Assembly (NCBI GenBank): GCA_021795795.1
Contig: JAJYPA010000085.1
Span: 1 to 21,519 of the forward strand
DNA length: 21,519 nt
Origin: Pseudomonadota bacterium
Lineage (GTDB): Bacteria > Pseudomonadota > Gammaproteobacteria > Halothiobacillales > Halothiobacillaceae
Reading direction: 5' to 3'
Part shown: positions 1 through 8,146 of the stretch, piece after piece
How the letters are laid out: every line of letters starts with the position of its first letter
Numbering within the stretch: position 1 is the first letter of the stretch
Translations under genes and position numbers: made by a program
Notes under the pieces: model-generated
Databases searched by the model: none
The model's input: only the letters and a program-made list of their open reading frames with translations
What the model was told of the DNA's origin: nothing

Positions 1-98
1 ACACATGCCTGAACGCCACCAATCTCCACCGCTAAAACCACGGAGTCGCAGAACGCGTATGGCAAGATGATGGCAAGATCGTTCATACGGAGTTTCCC

Positions 99-407
99 AT
101 GCAACGCTTCTCCCGATACAACCGCGCCCTGAAGCGCATAGCCGCAAAAACGTCGGCGCACAAATTGAACCAGGAAATTGATGCGATGGTGATCCATGGT
201 TTGGAGAAAATACAGCCTGGCGATCTGGTGAGATATGCCAGTGACTGGCCGGTCCTGCGCGTCATCTCCGTAACCCCAAAGCGCATCGAGACCCAAAATG
301 ACGCCGGGCGGGTCATTGTGTTCAACGGCATTGAGTCCGTGGTTCCCGGAATACGATTGCACGATCCCGTGACCGTAGACGCCCGATTGCACAAAGTGAG
401 CGGTTAG
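99..407 (+). CDS. Hypothetical protein, 102 aa
   Basis: I do not recognise this family. The ATG at 99 is preceded by GGAG at 89-92. The protein is basic at its N-terminus (MQRFSRYNRALKRIAAK), followed by a segment reading QPGDLVRYASDWPVLRVISV that could be a small beta-barrel fold of the kind seen in short nucleic-acid-binding proteins; that is only an impression. No signal peptide, membrane segment or cysteine cluster is visible. It lies 124 bases upstream of the RecG-like helicase on the same strand, but a promoter-like sequence between them suggests separate control. A perfect opposite-strand ORF shadows it (83-394); the plus-strand frame was chosen because of its start signal and more natural composition. 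Confidence 0.55.
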   Translation: MQRFSRYNRALKRIAAKTSAHKLNQEIDAMVIHGLEKIQPGDLVRYASDWPVLRVISVTPKRIETQNDAGRVIVFNGIESVVPGIRLHDPVTVDARLHKVSG

Positions 408-453
408 GGTCCGCTGGGAAGAGATGTTTGGTTTCGCAAAATCTTGAAACCAG

Positions 454-499
454 ATCATCTATCCTGATGATTTGCGATATTATTTTGATGTGTTATATT
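454..499 (+). promoter_or_regulatory. Putative promoter and inverted repeat upstream of recG-like gene
   Basis: An AT-rich stretch in an otherwise GC-rich region holds TTGCGA (472-477) and TATATT (494-499) separated by 16 bases, a fair sigma-70 type pair placed about 33 bases before the ATG at 532. Just upstream is the inverted repeat ATCATC-tatcct-GATGAT (454-471), abutting the -35 element, which could be an operator. Assignment is by sequence pattern only. Confidence 0.4.
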
Positions 500-531
500 T
501 TACCTGAATTTCCGTTATTCGGGGAAAACAC

Positions 532-2895
532 ATGGAAGCTGTGCGAACCACGGAAGGCCATGGCGGACGACTAGAGCAATCCACTTTATGGGCGCGGGAC
601 GGCGGATATCGCGAAACGCCCGTTCCACATTATTTCATGCCGGATGCATGCAACGGGATTTTCACCATGTTGCGCGACGTGGTGTTCTGCGTGCCCATGC
701 GTTATGAAGATCGCCGGCAATCCATTATCGTCGCCGACGCCGTGGAAAACGAGTTGGCGCACATTTCCGGAATCATCGAACGCATAGAAGAGCGGCCAGG
801 ACGCGGAAACCGTATCAACTGGACCGTGCAATGCCGGGATGCGGAAAACGTGCCGTTCCGGGCGTCTTTTTTTGTGGTCACTCCGCACCACAAGCAACTC
901 CTCAAAATCGGGTCCCGATTTGTGTTTCAGGCGAAGCCGAAATGGTTTCATGGATTGTGCTATCTGTCGCAACCCGCGCTGCTGTCCTCGCAGGACATGG
1001 GCAGGCTGGTTCCCATATACCGGAAAATCGGGAAGTACGGCAGTGCGCGTATTTGGCAGGCGGTGCAATCGGTGACGAGATCGGTGACAGAGGAACAGCT
1101 ATATCATCTCTTTCCAAAGGCATTGTGGCGCATGCCGACCGCGCTCAATCTGCCCACGCTCTGGGAGGCGTTTCACCGGGTGCATACGCCGTCTGATCTG
1201 GACGCGGTTGCGGATGCGGTGGATACCCTGCGCGTTTTTGAGTTGGGTGAAAGCATTGTCGCGCAGAAGCAGGTGGTGCGAACGGACGTCAAGGGAGACC
1301 AGGCCGAATTGTCCGAAGTGCGGGCGGCGTTGCTGCGGTCCATCTTTCCGTTCACGCTCTCACCGTCGCAGTTGGCCGCCGAAGCATCCATTCGTGCGTC
1401 TTTGGCCTCCACCGTTCCGGCGAACATCCTGATACAGGGCGGGGTAGGGTCCGGCAAGTCCGCCGTGGCTTATCTGGCGGCTTTGACGCAGGCCAAGGGC
1501 GGGTTGGACGGCAAGCGCCTGGCGATTCTGGTGGCGCCTACCACCATTCTGGCCGACCAGTTGCATGAACGGTTGCAGGATATGGCCAAACATCTGGATG
1601 TCTTTATCGTGCGCGGGCAGAGCGGCAAGAAGTTCGACTGGCCTGAGCGGGGCGTGGTGGTGGGCACGCACGGATTGGTGGGGCCGAATACCCCTTGGGA
1701 CCGCGTTGGCCTGGTGGTGTTTGACGAAGAGCACCGCTTTGGCGCGGACACCAAAAACATTCCGGCGTCGGTAAATCGGATTTTGATGTCGGCCACACCC
1801 ATTCCCGGTACGATTGCGGCGATCCGCTTTGGCGGCATGCAGATACTGCGGTTGGAATCCAATCCCATGGGCCGACAGGTGGAGTGCGTTGCCCTGGAGA
1901 AATCGAAATCCCGAGAAGCCGTGCAGGCCGTGCGGTCCACCGTGGATGCCGGGGGCAAAGCCATTCTGGTGTATGGCAGTATTGCCCTGGAGGCGCTGCC
2001 CCCTCTGGGCGAGACCGTATTCATTCAGTCCCCGGATTTTGGCGAGGATCAGGTGGTCCGCGTCGATAACCCGATCGACCACCGGCAGGCGCTGGTGGCG
2101 GCGCAAAGTTTTCCGGAGGGGGCGCGGATTCGGTTTTTGCGGTTGAACAAGGCGTTCAACCCGGCGAAATGGTGGGCGAACAATGCGCCTGGTGGACTGT
2201 TCGGGTTTCCGGTCTGGGGCATGGATCCCACGCAGAACCATCGGTTGTACGCCCTGGAACAGCATCATTTCGTGCATCAGGTGGAAGACAAAACGGTGGT
2301 GCGATCCACAGATCAGATACTGCGCTTGTGCCGTTCCGGCTTCGTGGACTCGGTGCAATTATTCCGGGAAAGCCAGATTCGCCGCGGCGTGGATCTCGAC
2401 AAGGCCATGCCATACTGGCGGGCGGGGTTCGGGGATAAGGTGGGCGTATTGCACGGACAATTGTCCGACACGGAAAAGCAGGAGATTCTGAGCCGGTTCG
2501 CCAGCGGGGAAAGCCCGGTGCTGCTATCCACAACCATTGTCGAAGTGGGTGTGGACATTGATGGGGTGGACACTATTGTCGTCGCCAACGCCGACCGCAT
2601 GGGGGTGGCGAGCCTGGTGCAGTTGCGCGGGCGGGTAGGGCGACGTGGGAAGCCGGGCCGGTGCTACTTCATTGGTGACGATGACGCCGAGAGCCTTGAA
2701 CGGTTGAACCGGATCGCGCAAGAAACCGACGACGAGCGTCTGGCGGAGATGGACTTCATGGAGAGGGGGTTCGGTAGCGTGAAGGATGACATTCAGTCTG
2801 GGCACGCCCTACGGCTTTTCCAGTTGCCGCGGGATTACGACTGGTTGCAGCGTGTGGTGCCGTTGCTGGAGCGGACGGACGGGGCGACGCATTAG
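532..2895 (+). CDS. RecG-like superfamily 2 DNA helicase, divergent
   Basis: Predicted ATP-dependent DNA helicase related to RecG, which remodels stalled forks, R-loops and recombination intermediates. An N-terminal region (about residues 25-160) resembles the RecG wedge/OB domain. Helicase motifs follow in order: Walker A GGVGSGKS (303-310), DEEHRFG (398-404; RecG has DEQHRFG), MSATPIPGT (419-427), VGVLHGQLSDTEK (near 638), TTIVEVGVDI (667-676) and QLRGRVGRRG (697-706). At 787 aa it is about 100 residues longer than typical RecG. The excess lies between the SATPIP motif and the VLHG motif (about residues 490-625). The ATG at 532 follows GGGGAAAA. It is probably an element-encoded accessory helicase rather than the chromosomal RecG, given its divergence and context. 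Family assignment is confident; the exact role is inference. Confidence 0.85.
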   Translation: MEAVRTTEGHGGRLEQSTLWARDGGYRETPVPHYFMPDACNGIFTMLRDVVFCVPMRYEDRRQSIIVADAVENELAHISGIIERIEERPGRGNRINWTVQCRDAENVPFRASFFVVTPHHKQLLKIGSRFVFQAKPKWFHGLCYLSQPALLSSQDMGRLVPIYRKIGKYGSARIWQAVQSVTRSVTEEQLYHLFPKALWRMPTALNLPTLWEAFHRVHTPSDLDAVADAVDTLRVFELGESIVAQKQVVRTDVKGDQAELSEVRAALLRSIFPFTLSPSQLAAEASIRASLASTVPANILIQGGVGSGKSAVAYLAALTQAKGGLDGKRLAILVAPTTILADQLHERLQDMAKHLDVFIVRGQSGKKFDWPERGVVVGTHGLVGPNTPWDRVGLVVFDEEHRFGADTKNIPASVNRILMSATPIPGTIAAIRFGGMQILRLESNPMGRQVECVALEKSKSREAVQAVRSTVDAGGKAILVYGSIALEALPPLGETVFIQSPDFGEDQVVRVDNPIDHRQALVAAQSFPEGARIRFLRLNKAFNPAKWWANNAPGGLFGFPVWGMDPTQNHRLYALEQHHFVHQVEDKTVVRSTDQILRLCRSGFVDSVQLFRESQIRRGVDLDKAMPYWRAGFGDKVGVLHGQLSDTEKQEILSRFASGESPVLLSTTIVEVGVDIDGVDTIVVANADRMGVASLVQLRGRVGRRGKPGRCYFIGDDDAESLERLNRIAQETDDERLAEMDFMERGFGSVKDDIQSGHALRLFQLPRDYDWLQRVVPLLERTDGATH

Positions 2896-3023
2896 GTTGG
2901 GTGGACTATCCGCAGTCAACTCGAAAACCGGGCTGTCGCTTTTGTTGGGTTCGACTCTCGGAACGGGTTGTGGTTGGAAATATTCCACGGATAGCCAGTA
3001 GTCCAGGATGTTGGGGTTTGGCA

Positions 3024-3736
3024 TTAGCTTCGCCATGGGCCAATTCCTTCCCAGAACACTCTCATACAAGCGCCAGCCATAAAGACTGCCACTGTTCCAA
3101 TGCTGGTGTATTTCTTCGAAGTAGATATCTCGCAGAGGACTTCCTGCATGTGTTCGATGGTTTTTGGTTCGATCTGCTGTCCATATTGCTCAATGATGCG
3201 GGTCACTGCATGCAGTTCTGTGCCATAATCGTGAAACCGTGCCTTACGCTCTTCTGAATCTCTGACGTGGTCCATGACCAGCCAAAGGTCTAGCGCGTTG
3301 AACAGCATCTCAGGAGTCACCCATCCTCCGGAGTAAGTGACCTTTTGGAATGGGTTATCCGTTTCCTGATGGTCCGCCATGCTCGTTAGTGTTCTTCCAC
3401 CAGAAGGATCGAAGACGACGGCGCATCGAACGATGAATGGCTGGATGGTCACGATCTCTTGATTGTTCTCGTCGGTAATTCGCCGCATGCGGACGAATTC
3501 TGCGCCAATGGTTTCGGCTTCCGATTGCTCCTCGATTCGGCTGGTGATCTTGTCCACGACGGCGGCTTGGTACGCCGTTATCGCGTCGTTCTGGGAATTC
3601 GGATTTGAAACCGGTAATGGCTCATACGGCTGAATGTACCGTTCATAAAACCATGGAATTTTATTCCAGGACGTCGCTCGAACGATGAGAGCGGCGATTT
3701 GCGTGCCGGAATCGCACCGGCAGGCGCATAAGGTTA
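3024..3736 (-). pseudogene. Hypothetical protein gene, 5' end apparently lost to IS607 insertion
   Basis: An open frame runs on the minus strand from 3773 to the stop at 3024. The part with a start codon is only 177 aa (GTG at 3557, no Shine-Dalgarno), but upstream the same frame continues with natural-looking protein sequence (SWNKIPWFYERYIQPYEP, then VSNPNSQNDAITAYQAAV) and no usable ATG or GTG, until it runs into the tail of tnpB. This suggests the true gene began upstream and was cut by the transposon. The C-terminus has a short hydrophobic stretch (GTVAVFMAGACMRVFW). No known domain recognised. It converges on the RecG-like gene, 128 bases apart. It could still be expressed from GTG 3557 as a shorter protein. 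Confidence 0.5.
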
Positions 3737-5422
3737 CTAGGTAACGGTAACCATCCCTCCAGGAGGATGCTCGTCACTGGAGGATCGGAGACGTTTTCGC
3801 CCCGTCATGCGAACGCGCGCTGCAAGCGCCGCTTTCAGTTCCCGGGATACCTTGCTGAGCAACGACCATACATGCTTTCGCGTATTCCATTCAGGATACG
3901 GAAAGGTGACATGGCCGCCCCGGCCATCCGGCGCGACCACGGTTTTCACTCCGTCGTCCGCCTTCCGGCACAGCACATTTTCCCGAAAGCCAAATTTCTT
4001 GATCGGTTTTCCGGTCTTTTCATGACTCTTGAAAAGGCCGAATGCCCGGCGGCCAATAGCCACCGCCGCGCCCTGATGCACGGTCAAACCATAACGATCG
4101 GCGTAATTGATGCGTCCGATGACGGACGTGAACGCGGGGTTCACTTCACGCACCTCAACGCCTTCCTTTGCCGCTCGCGCCAGAATGGCCTGTTGGATCT
4201 TCTGGTAGGACAGGCTGGACAGCATGCGCGCATAGCGCTTGCCGCCATCTTCTTCCAGCGCCCGCTTCTTTTTTGCAAAATCCAGATTCTCCAATACGAT
4301 GGGCTTGCAGGCCGTCTTGGCTTTGCGCACGATCCCAATCGCTGCGGCCTCGATAATGGCTTCGGATTGCTCCGTCGTTTTGCCGTAAGTGACACAAAGC
4401 ACGTTCCAGGTTTCCACCGGGTTGCCGGAACGATCCAGTTCCGCACAAGCCAGGTGGTCCGCATTGACGTCTACCCCGATGGCGCCGGCGGCGATACGGG
4501 TGACGACCGGCGGCTTGACGGGGGTAAAACTCACGGACACCCGCCAACCGCGGTCGTCACGCTGGAAACGCCAGGTGAGCCCCGTGAGTTCATCGGGGTA
4601 AATACGGAAACGGCGTTGCCTCTCCACCGTCTGGCTCTTGCCCTTCAACGGTTTGAGGGGCAAGGTTCTCTTGTTGATCGTGGCATGCGCGGTCAACGCG
4701 GCATGTAATTTGTCGACCTGGTAGGGGAAGCGCACCGGGCCTATTTTCAGAAAACCGCCGTCATTGGGCAATTGCAGGCGCAGAAGAATCGAGCCGTCTT
4801 CCTGAATGGCGGCTATGCAACCATCGCAGCCCGCCGTCTCATCATTGGAGCCCTGAACCTGAAATTGATCGGATCGCGCCGCCCGCCATTCCCGTCGCCA
4901 TGCGGCATGATCGGCATAACCGTTTTCTTTCAGCGCGTATTGCTTGTGGAACAACTCGCGGCTTCCGAAACAAATGCCATTTGGACGTTCCTTCAATGCG
5001 GTCTGGGCCAAAGCGAGCCGCTGTTCCAGATTGCCTTTCCGCCGGTTTTTCTGATGCAGTTTGAATCGTAATTTCCTGGTCTTGTCAGTATCGTTGGCAA
5101 CATCCGCGATCTGCTTTTCAATGCGCCGCACGGTGTTCGCGGCACTGTTCAGTTTTCCTGACAAGGTTTGTATTTGCAACTGGAGATTGGCGACGCGATT
5201 CTTGATCAACCCGTCCACCCATATGCGGACGGCGTTGAATTGGCGCGCGGTAAGTCCAAAGCGCGCGAGATACGCGTTCTTGAAAGCAGTGGATGCTTTG
5301 CCGGTACGCTGCATGTCCGACAACAGGTGATGCGCAACGCGGTTGAATCGTTCCGAGTAGGCGGACAGCGCCGACTCTGTCGCCGCCGGAAGATTTCGGA
5401 TGCGCGTATGCAGCGTGATCAT
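3737..5422 (-). CDS. tnpB: TnpB-like RuvC-domain protein of IS607 element
   Basis: Homologue of the RNA-guided nuclease TnpB (OrfB), ancestor of Cas12. From the ATG at 5422 it is 561 aa, long for TnpB (usually about 400), with an N-terminal helical and coiled region rich in Arg/Lys (about residues 60-160). RuvC-I is GVDVNADH (D318) and RuvC-II is PIVLENLDF (E378). The RuvC-III zone NPAFTS...TVHQGAAVAIGRR has His449-Gln450 where the catalytic Asp is usual, and the C4 zinc finger of classic TnpB is not visible. The chosen ATG is preceded by GGAGG at 7 bases and overlaps the tnpA stop as ATGA, so translation is probably coupled; an upstream start at 5503 is less likely. Nuclease activity is uncertain because of the RuvC-III change. 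Confidence 0.8.
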   Translation of the reverse strand: MITLHTRIRNLPAATESALSAYSERFNRVAHHLLSDMQRTGKASTAFKNAYLARFGLTARQFNAVRIWVDGLIKNRVANLQLQIQTLSGKLNSAANTVRRIEKQIADVANDTDKTRKLRFKLHQKNRRKGNLEQRLALAQTALKERPNGICFGSRELFHKQYALKENGYADHAAWRREWRAARSDQFQVQGSNDETAGCDGCIAAIQEDGSILLRLQLPNDGGFLKIGPVRFPYQVDKLHAALTAHATINKRTLPLKPLKGKSQTVERQRRFRIYPDELTGLTWRFQRDDRGWRVSVSFTPVKPPVVTRIAAGAIGVDVNADHLACAELDRSGNPVETWNVLCVTYGKTTEQSEAIIEAAAIGIVRKAKTACKPIVLENLDFAKKKRALEEDGGKRYARMLSSLSYQKIQQAILARAAKEGVEVREVNPAFTSVIGRINYADRYGLTVHQGAAVAIGRRAFGLFKSHEKTGKPIKKFGFRENVLCRKADDGVKTVVAPDGRGGHVTFPYPEWNTRKHVWSLLSKVSRELKAALAARVRMTGRKRLRSSSDEHPPGGMVTVT

Positions 5423-5991
5423 GCCGGATCCTCCGCGGCGCAGGCGGCCACCGCTTTCTCCGCGCGATGTTTCGCGGACCGCCGCCCATACAACCGCGCG
5501 CAAAAAGACGTCAGCACCGAAATCATGTCCTGCACCAGATCGTCCTTCAGTTCGGATTCGTCCACCACCAGCAGTTTGCCACCGCGGGCGGCCAGCGCCG
5601 CTTCCACATATTCCGCGCCGAAGCGCATGAGCCGGTCGCGGTGCTCGACGACAATATGTTCCACCGTGCGGTCGCCCAGCAGACGCAGCAATTTCTTCCG
5701 ATGGCCATTCATGCCGGATCCCACTTCGGTAACAGTCTCGCTCACCGCGAATCCCCGTCCATTGGCAAAGGCCACGCAGCGCGCCACCTGCCCGTCGAGA
5801 TTGGATTTCTGGTCATGGCTGGAAACTCGGGCATACACGACCGTTCTGCCGGTTGGGGTTTCGGGCACGTCCACCAGGATGGTTCCGGTCGCCAACTGAC
5901 GCGCGGGCACAGGCATGGTTCCATTCTTGAACCATTCCCATGCGGTGCGATAAGTCACACCCTGCGTCTTTGCCCATGCGCTGAGTCTCAT
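5419..5991 (-). CDS. tnpA: IS607-family serine recombinase transposase TnpA
   Basis: Small serine recombinase that catalyses excision and insertion of IS607 elements. Residues 1-45 form a MerR-type helix-turn-helix (LSAWAKTQGVTYRTAWEWF...), used for end binding. The catalytic domain follows, with YARVSSHDQ (nucleophile Ser57), a conserved EVGSGMNGHRKKLLRLL segment and EHRDRLMRFG, which carries the Arg residues of the active site. At 190 aa it matches the family length of about 190-220 aa. The start is the only ATG in register with the helix-turn-helix. It overlaps tnpB by 4 bases. No truncation or frameshift is seen, so the element may be active. Confidence 0.9.
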   Translation of the reverse strand: MRLSAWAKTQGVTYRTAWEWFKNGTMPVPARQLATGTILVDVPETPTGRTVVYARVSSHDQKSNLDGQVARCVAFANGRGFAVSETVTEVGSGMNGHRKKLLRLLGDRTVEHIVVEHRDRLMRFGAEYVEAALAARGGKLLVVDESELKDDLVQDMISVLTSFCARLYGRRSAKHRAEKAVAACAAEDPA

Positions 5992-6007
5992 GCTTGATAG
6001 GACAACA

Positions 6008-6265
6008 TCAACCTCTATAAAGTTCCATGATTATGGCAACAGTTGTGAACCCCATGATCCTGCCCATTCTTTCGGACGGATTGTTGAGCATGGCGAGCGG
6101 ACGGAAAAGTATGGACGACAACGTAAGCAATGATACCGGGTCTCGCGTCATGCTCATGCGGTCACAAGCGCTGCCGATCCAGCGAGCGGATACCAGTTGC
6201 GAACTTTCATCGTCACGAAAAAGGTCAACGATCTGTCTCAGATTGGTGATCGATATCATTCCCAT
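6008..6265 (-). CDS. Small hypothetical protein, 85 aa
   Basis: The ATG at 6265 lies one base after the stop of the DUF1173-like gene, so the two are probably translated in a coupled manner. The product begins MGMISITNLRQIVDLFRDD and contains a long mildly hydrophobic middle (SLLTLSSILFRPLAMLNN) and C-terminus (IMGFTTVAIIMELYRG), possibly membrane-associated or helical. I do not recognise a family. The stop overlaps an ATG in TGATG fashion (ATG at 6008-6006), which may be the original start of the gene broken by the IS607 element. An upstream in-frame start at 6304 would overlap the DUF1173 gene and is less likely. Confidence 0.5.
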   Translation of the reverse strand: MGMISITNLRQIVDLFRDDESSQLVSARWIGSACDRMSMTRDPVSLLTLSSILFRPLAMLNNPSERMGRIMGFTTVAIIMELYRG

Positions 6266-6266
6266 G

Positions 6267-7559
6267 TTACGGCAACTCCGGAATCGTGTCTGTGTGCAGC
6301 ACATCCCAGGTCCACACCGGGCGCCCAGTTCTGTAATAAATCGCCATTTTCTCAGCCGTCCGTACCCGATAGTCCGGCTCGTTCATCCGGCCCAGCACTT
6401 CCATGAACACCGCCGGTTTGCGGTCAGTCAACACAAAATCCGGCGTCACGCCGAGTTTGATGCACAGACCTGAGATCCAGTCTTTGCGGTTGGCCTGGGT
6501 GAACGGCTTGGCGAACTCCCTGCCTTCCGCGACCAGCAGATCGCAAACGCGCCGTTCATGCTCGGAGTCCAGCGGTATCCATTCCTGCGAGAATCGCTCC
6601 ATGGCAATGTCGATGCACTCCATGTCCGGCATAGCGTCACTGGCTACCGGTCCTTTTTTGGCTCGTATCCGCGCCAGGATGAAGCGGTGTTCCCCTTCCT
6701 CGCCGGCCAGTTCTCCCGCCCATTGGCTGGTGGCTTTTTCCAGTCGCTGGGCCAACCCCGGAGGCAACCAGAGCCCATGCCGGAAGTGCGAAAGATAGAT
6801 CATGCGCCCGCCTTCCGCGTCCGTTTCGTCGATCTTGCGGAACTGCCCGGCGAGGAACAGCACCTGATGATGGGATAGCTTGGCGCGCAGCATGGCCTCG
6901 AATTGCGCGCATGCGGTTTTCTGGGCTTGATCCTTGGCGGACCAGGCCGGGGGAATGTGCAGGTCGTCGGCAAGGCTCCAATTGGACCGTCCGCTTTCCA
7001 CGGTGATTTTTTGCGCGCCGGAAAGCAGGCGCCCGCGGATGGAGCCGTAAAAACGCTTTCCCATAAATACCGGTTTCCAGGTATTGAGTTGGGCTTGAGA
7101 CCAGAGCGCCCAGAGCAGGACCGCGAGTCCGCTCCGCGCAGACGCTTTGGAAGATCCCGTTTCTGAGCGTTCTGCATCCGATTTTGCGCCCGGCTGGGCT
7201 TCTGCCCATGTCCTGGTGAAGCTGCCGCGAATGATGGTCCGGTCATCCTCGACAGTGACGGCTGGTGGAGCGTCCAGGCTATCAGCAGAGTCATTCTCTG
7301 CGCCAATATGCAGTGGGCACCATTCCGCATGGCGATGTTTCTCTGTCGCGGAGGCCGGGCACAAATACCAGCTTTCTGTGCCGACGCGCCGATGGGCCAC
7401 CGTCATGGGGATGGGAGGATGGGCACATAGGCATTCCACGGTGGCCGATCCCGTGAACGGCTTCAGATAGTGTTCCCGGTTCTCGGCTGCGGCGGTCACC
7501 ACTCCCAGCGGCATGACCTGGCCGGTCCGGATGAACCGGATGAATGCGCTATTCCCCAT
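6267..7559 (-). CDS. DUF1173-like protein with possible PD-(D/E)XK-type motif
   Basis: The sequence resembles the DUF1173 family, found mostly on plasmids and integrative elements and of unknown function. The N-terminal half has a Cys/His pattern (CLC at about residues 43-45, then CPAS...HRH...CPLH), which could bind zinc. The C-terminus has TPDFVLTD...FMEVLGRM...AEKM, with Asp374, Glu387 and Lys404 spaced roughly as in PD-(D/E)XK nuclease-like folds; this reading is inference. I chose the ATG at 7559 (430 aa) because GGAGG lies 5 bases upstream. Longer in-frame starts (ATG 7610, GTG 7736) lack a Shine-Dalgarno, and the GTG lies beyond the palindrome at 7708-7728. The gene is divergent from the CRISPR-Cas operon. 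Confidence 0.65.
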   Translation of the reverse strand: MGNSAFIRFIRTGQVMPLGVVTAAAENREHYLKPFTGSATVECLCAHPPIPMTVAHRRVGTESWYLCPASATEKHRHAEWCPLHIGAENDSADSLDAPPAVTVEDDRTIIRGSFTRTWAEAQPGAKSDAERSETGSSKASARSGLAVLLWALWSQAQLNTWKPVFMGKRFYGSIRGRLLSGAQKITVESGRSNWSLADDLHIPPAWSAKDQAQKTACAQFEAMLRAKLSHHQVLFLAGQFRKIDETDAEGGRMIYLSHFRHGLWLPPGLAQRLEKATSQWAGELAGEEGEHRFILARIRAKKGPVASDAMPDMECIDIAMERFSQEWIPLDSEHERRVCDLLVAEGREFAKPFTQANRKDWISGLCIKLGVTPDFVLTDRKPAVFMEVLGRMNEPDYRVRTAEKMAIYYRTGRPVWTWDVLHTDTIPELP

Positions 7560-8132
7560 ACACACCTCCGCCGCGCCGGATTGCGCGGTTGATACGACGA
7601 GCGTGACCATTTTTTCATGCCGAAGCACTGGTGTGTATGGTGAAAACGCTGCTTGTTTCCGGGTTTTGTAGTGAGCGCGTGGGGCTTGGCTTTCGCTGCA
7701 GGCGTCCCCGGGATCAATTTGATCCCGGAGAGGCACACGGGATGCCTACGGTCTCAGGCCAGAGTGTGGCGTTGCCGCTTGGCTGGTCGATGAGATCTCG
7801 AAAATGGTCAAATCCGGCGAGGCGTGTGGTTTGATGAGGTATGCAAGACCCAGAAAACCGGTGTCTTGTTTATGAGATGCGTTTTATTGGTAACTCCGTA
7901 ATCGTCAATATTTTGCTTTTCTTGTCACTGTTTTGGTGTGGCTATCAGGGTAAGCTTTTCCTCCGTTGCCAGCGGTTACGCCGGAGGTGCAATAGGATGG
8001 AACCTTATTATTCGTTTACTAGTAGTCAAGGTTCGATGCCTGGAATGTTTTGGCTTGGCGTTCTGGATCGATTCGATGCAGACGTCAATACAGCGCCATG
8101 GTGGTCCCAGTTTTTGCAAAAGGAGGTAGGTT
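7560..8132. other. Intergenic region between divergent DUF1173 gene and csf operon
   Basis: This region of 573 bases should hold the promoters for both directions. It contains the 21-bp palindrome at 7708-7728, an AT-rich segment around 7865-7935 with weak promoter-like hexamers (for example TTGTCA at 7922-7927 followed 15 bases later by TATCAG), a small ORF with its own Shine-Dalgarno (7997-8146) and the strong AGGAGG that serves the Cas6e-like gene. I could not assign a confident promoter. Confidence 0.5.
7708..7728. repeat. 21-bp perfect palindrome, copy 1
   Basis: Half-sites CCGGGATCAA and TTGATCCCGG flank a single central base. It has no T-run on either side, so unlike copy 2 it is not a terminator. 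The same half-sites recur at 18193-18213 on the other side of the CRISPR-Cas module. Each copy contains two GATC sites. It may be an operator for the DUF1173 gene or the csf operon, or a module boundary. Confidence 0.7.
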
Positions 8133-8146
8133 TTGGACAGCGTTAG
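7997..8146 (+). CDS. Possible small leader ORF overlapping cas6e, 49 aa
   Basis: The ATG at 7997 follows GGAGG (7983-7987) at 9 bases. The peptide (MEPYYSFTSSQGSMPGMF..., ending WWSQFLQKEVGFGQR) stops at 8146, overlapping the start of the Cas6e-like gene by 14 bases, so a terminating ribosome could feed initiation at its TTG codon. I recognise no family. It may be a coupling peptide, a real small protein or a chance ORF. Confidence 0.35.
   Translation: MEPYYSFTSSQGSMPGMFWLGVLDRFDADVNTAPWWSQFLQKEVGFGQR

Larger units (their letters stand above)
3737..6003 (-). mobile_element. IS607-family insertion sequence (tnpA + tnpB)
   Basis: The element contains a serine-recombinase transposase with an N-terminal helix-turn-helix, followed by an overlapping tnpB; this pairing defines IS607 elements. 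Such elements carry no terminal inverted repeats and give no clear target duplication, so ends cannot be read directly. The right end must lie at or beyond the tnpB stop (3737), probably within 3660-3737 where hairpins (for example GCCGG...CCGGC near 3704-3722 and GGTTAC...GTAACC near 3734-3754) could belong to the end or to an omega-like guide RNA. The left end must lie upstream of the tnpA ATG at 5991; I set it at about 6003 from the overlap with the neighbouring gene. Boundaries are approximate. Confidence 0.75.

Noticed and set aside
59..80. Direct repeat ATGGCAAGATG at the left edge
   Set aside because: Only two short copies in tandem; too little to support a regulatory iteron or other element.
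1360..2358. 332-aa minus-strand ORF within the RecG-like gene
   Set aside because: His- and Arg-rich shadow of a clear helicase frame, with no start signal or recognisable domain.
2896..3023. A terminator between the convergent RecG-like gene and the 3024 gene
   Set aside because: No clear GC-rich stem with a T-run could be seen on either strand.
3767..4708. 313-aa plus-strand ORF opposite tnpB
   Set aside because: It is a shadow of tnpB; the minus-strand frame carries RuvC motifs, a Shine-Dalgarno and the IS607 partner gene.
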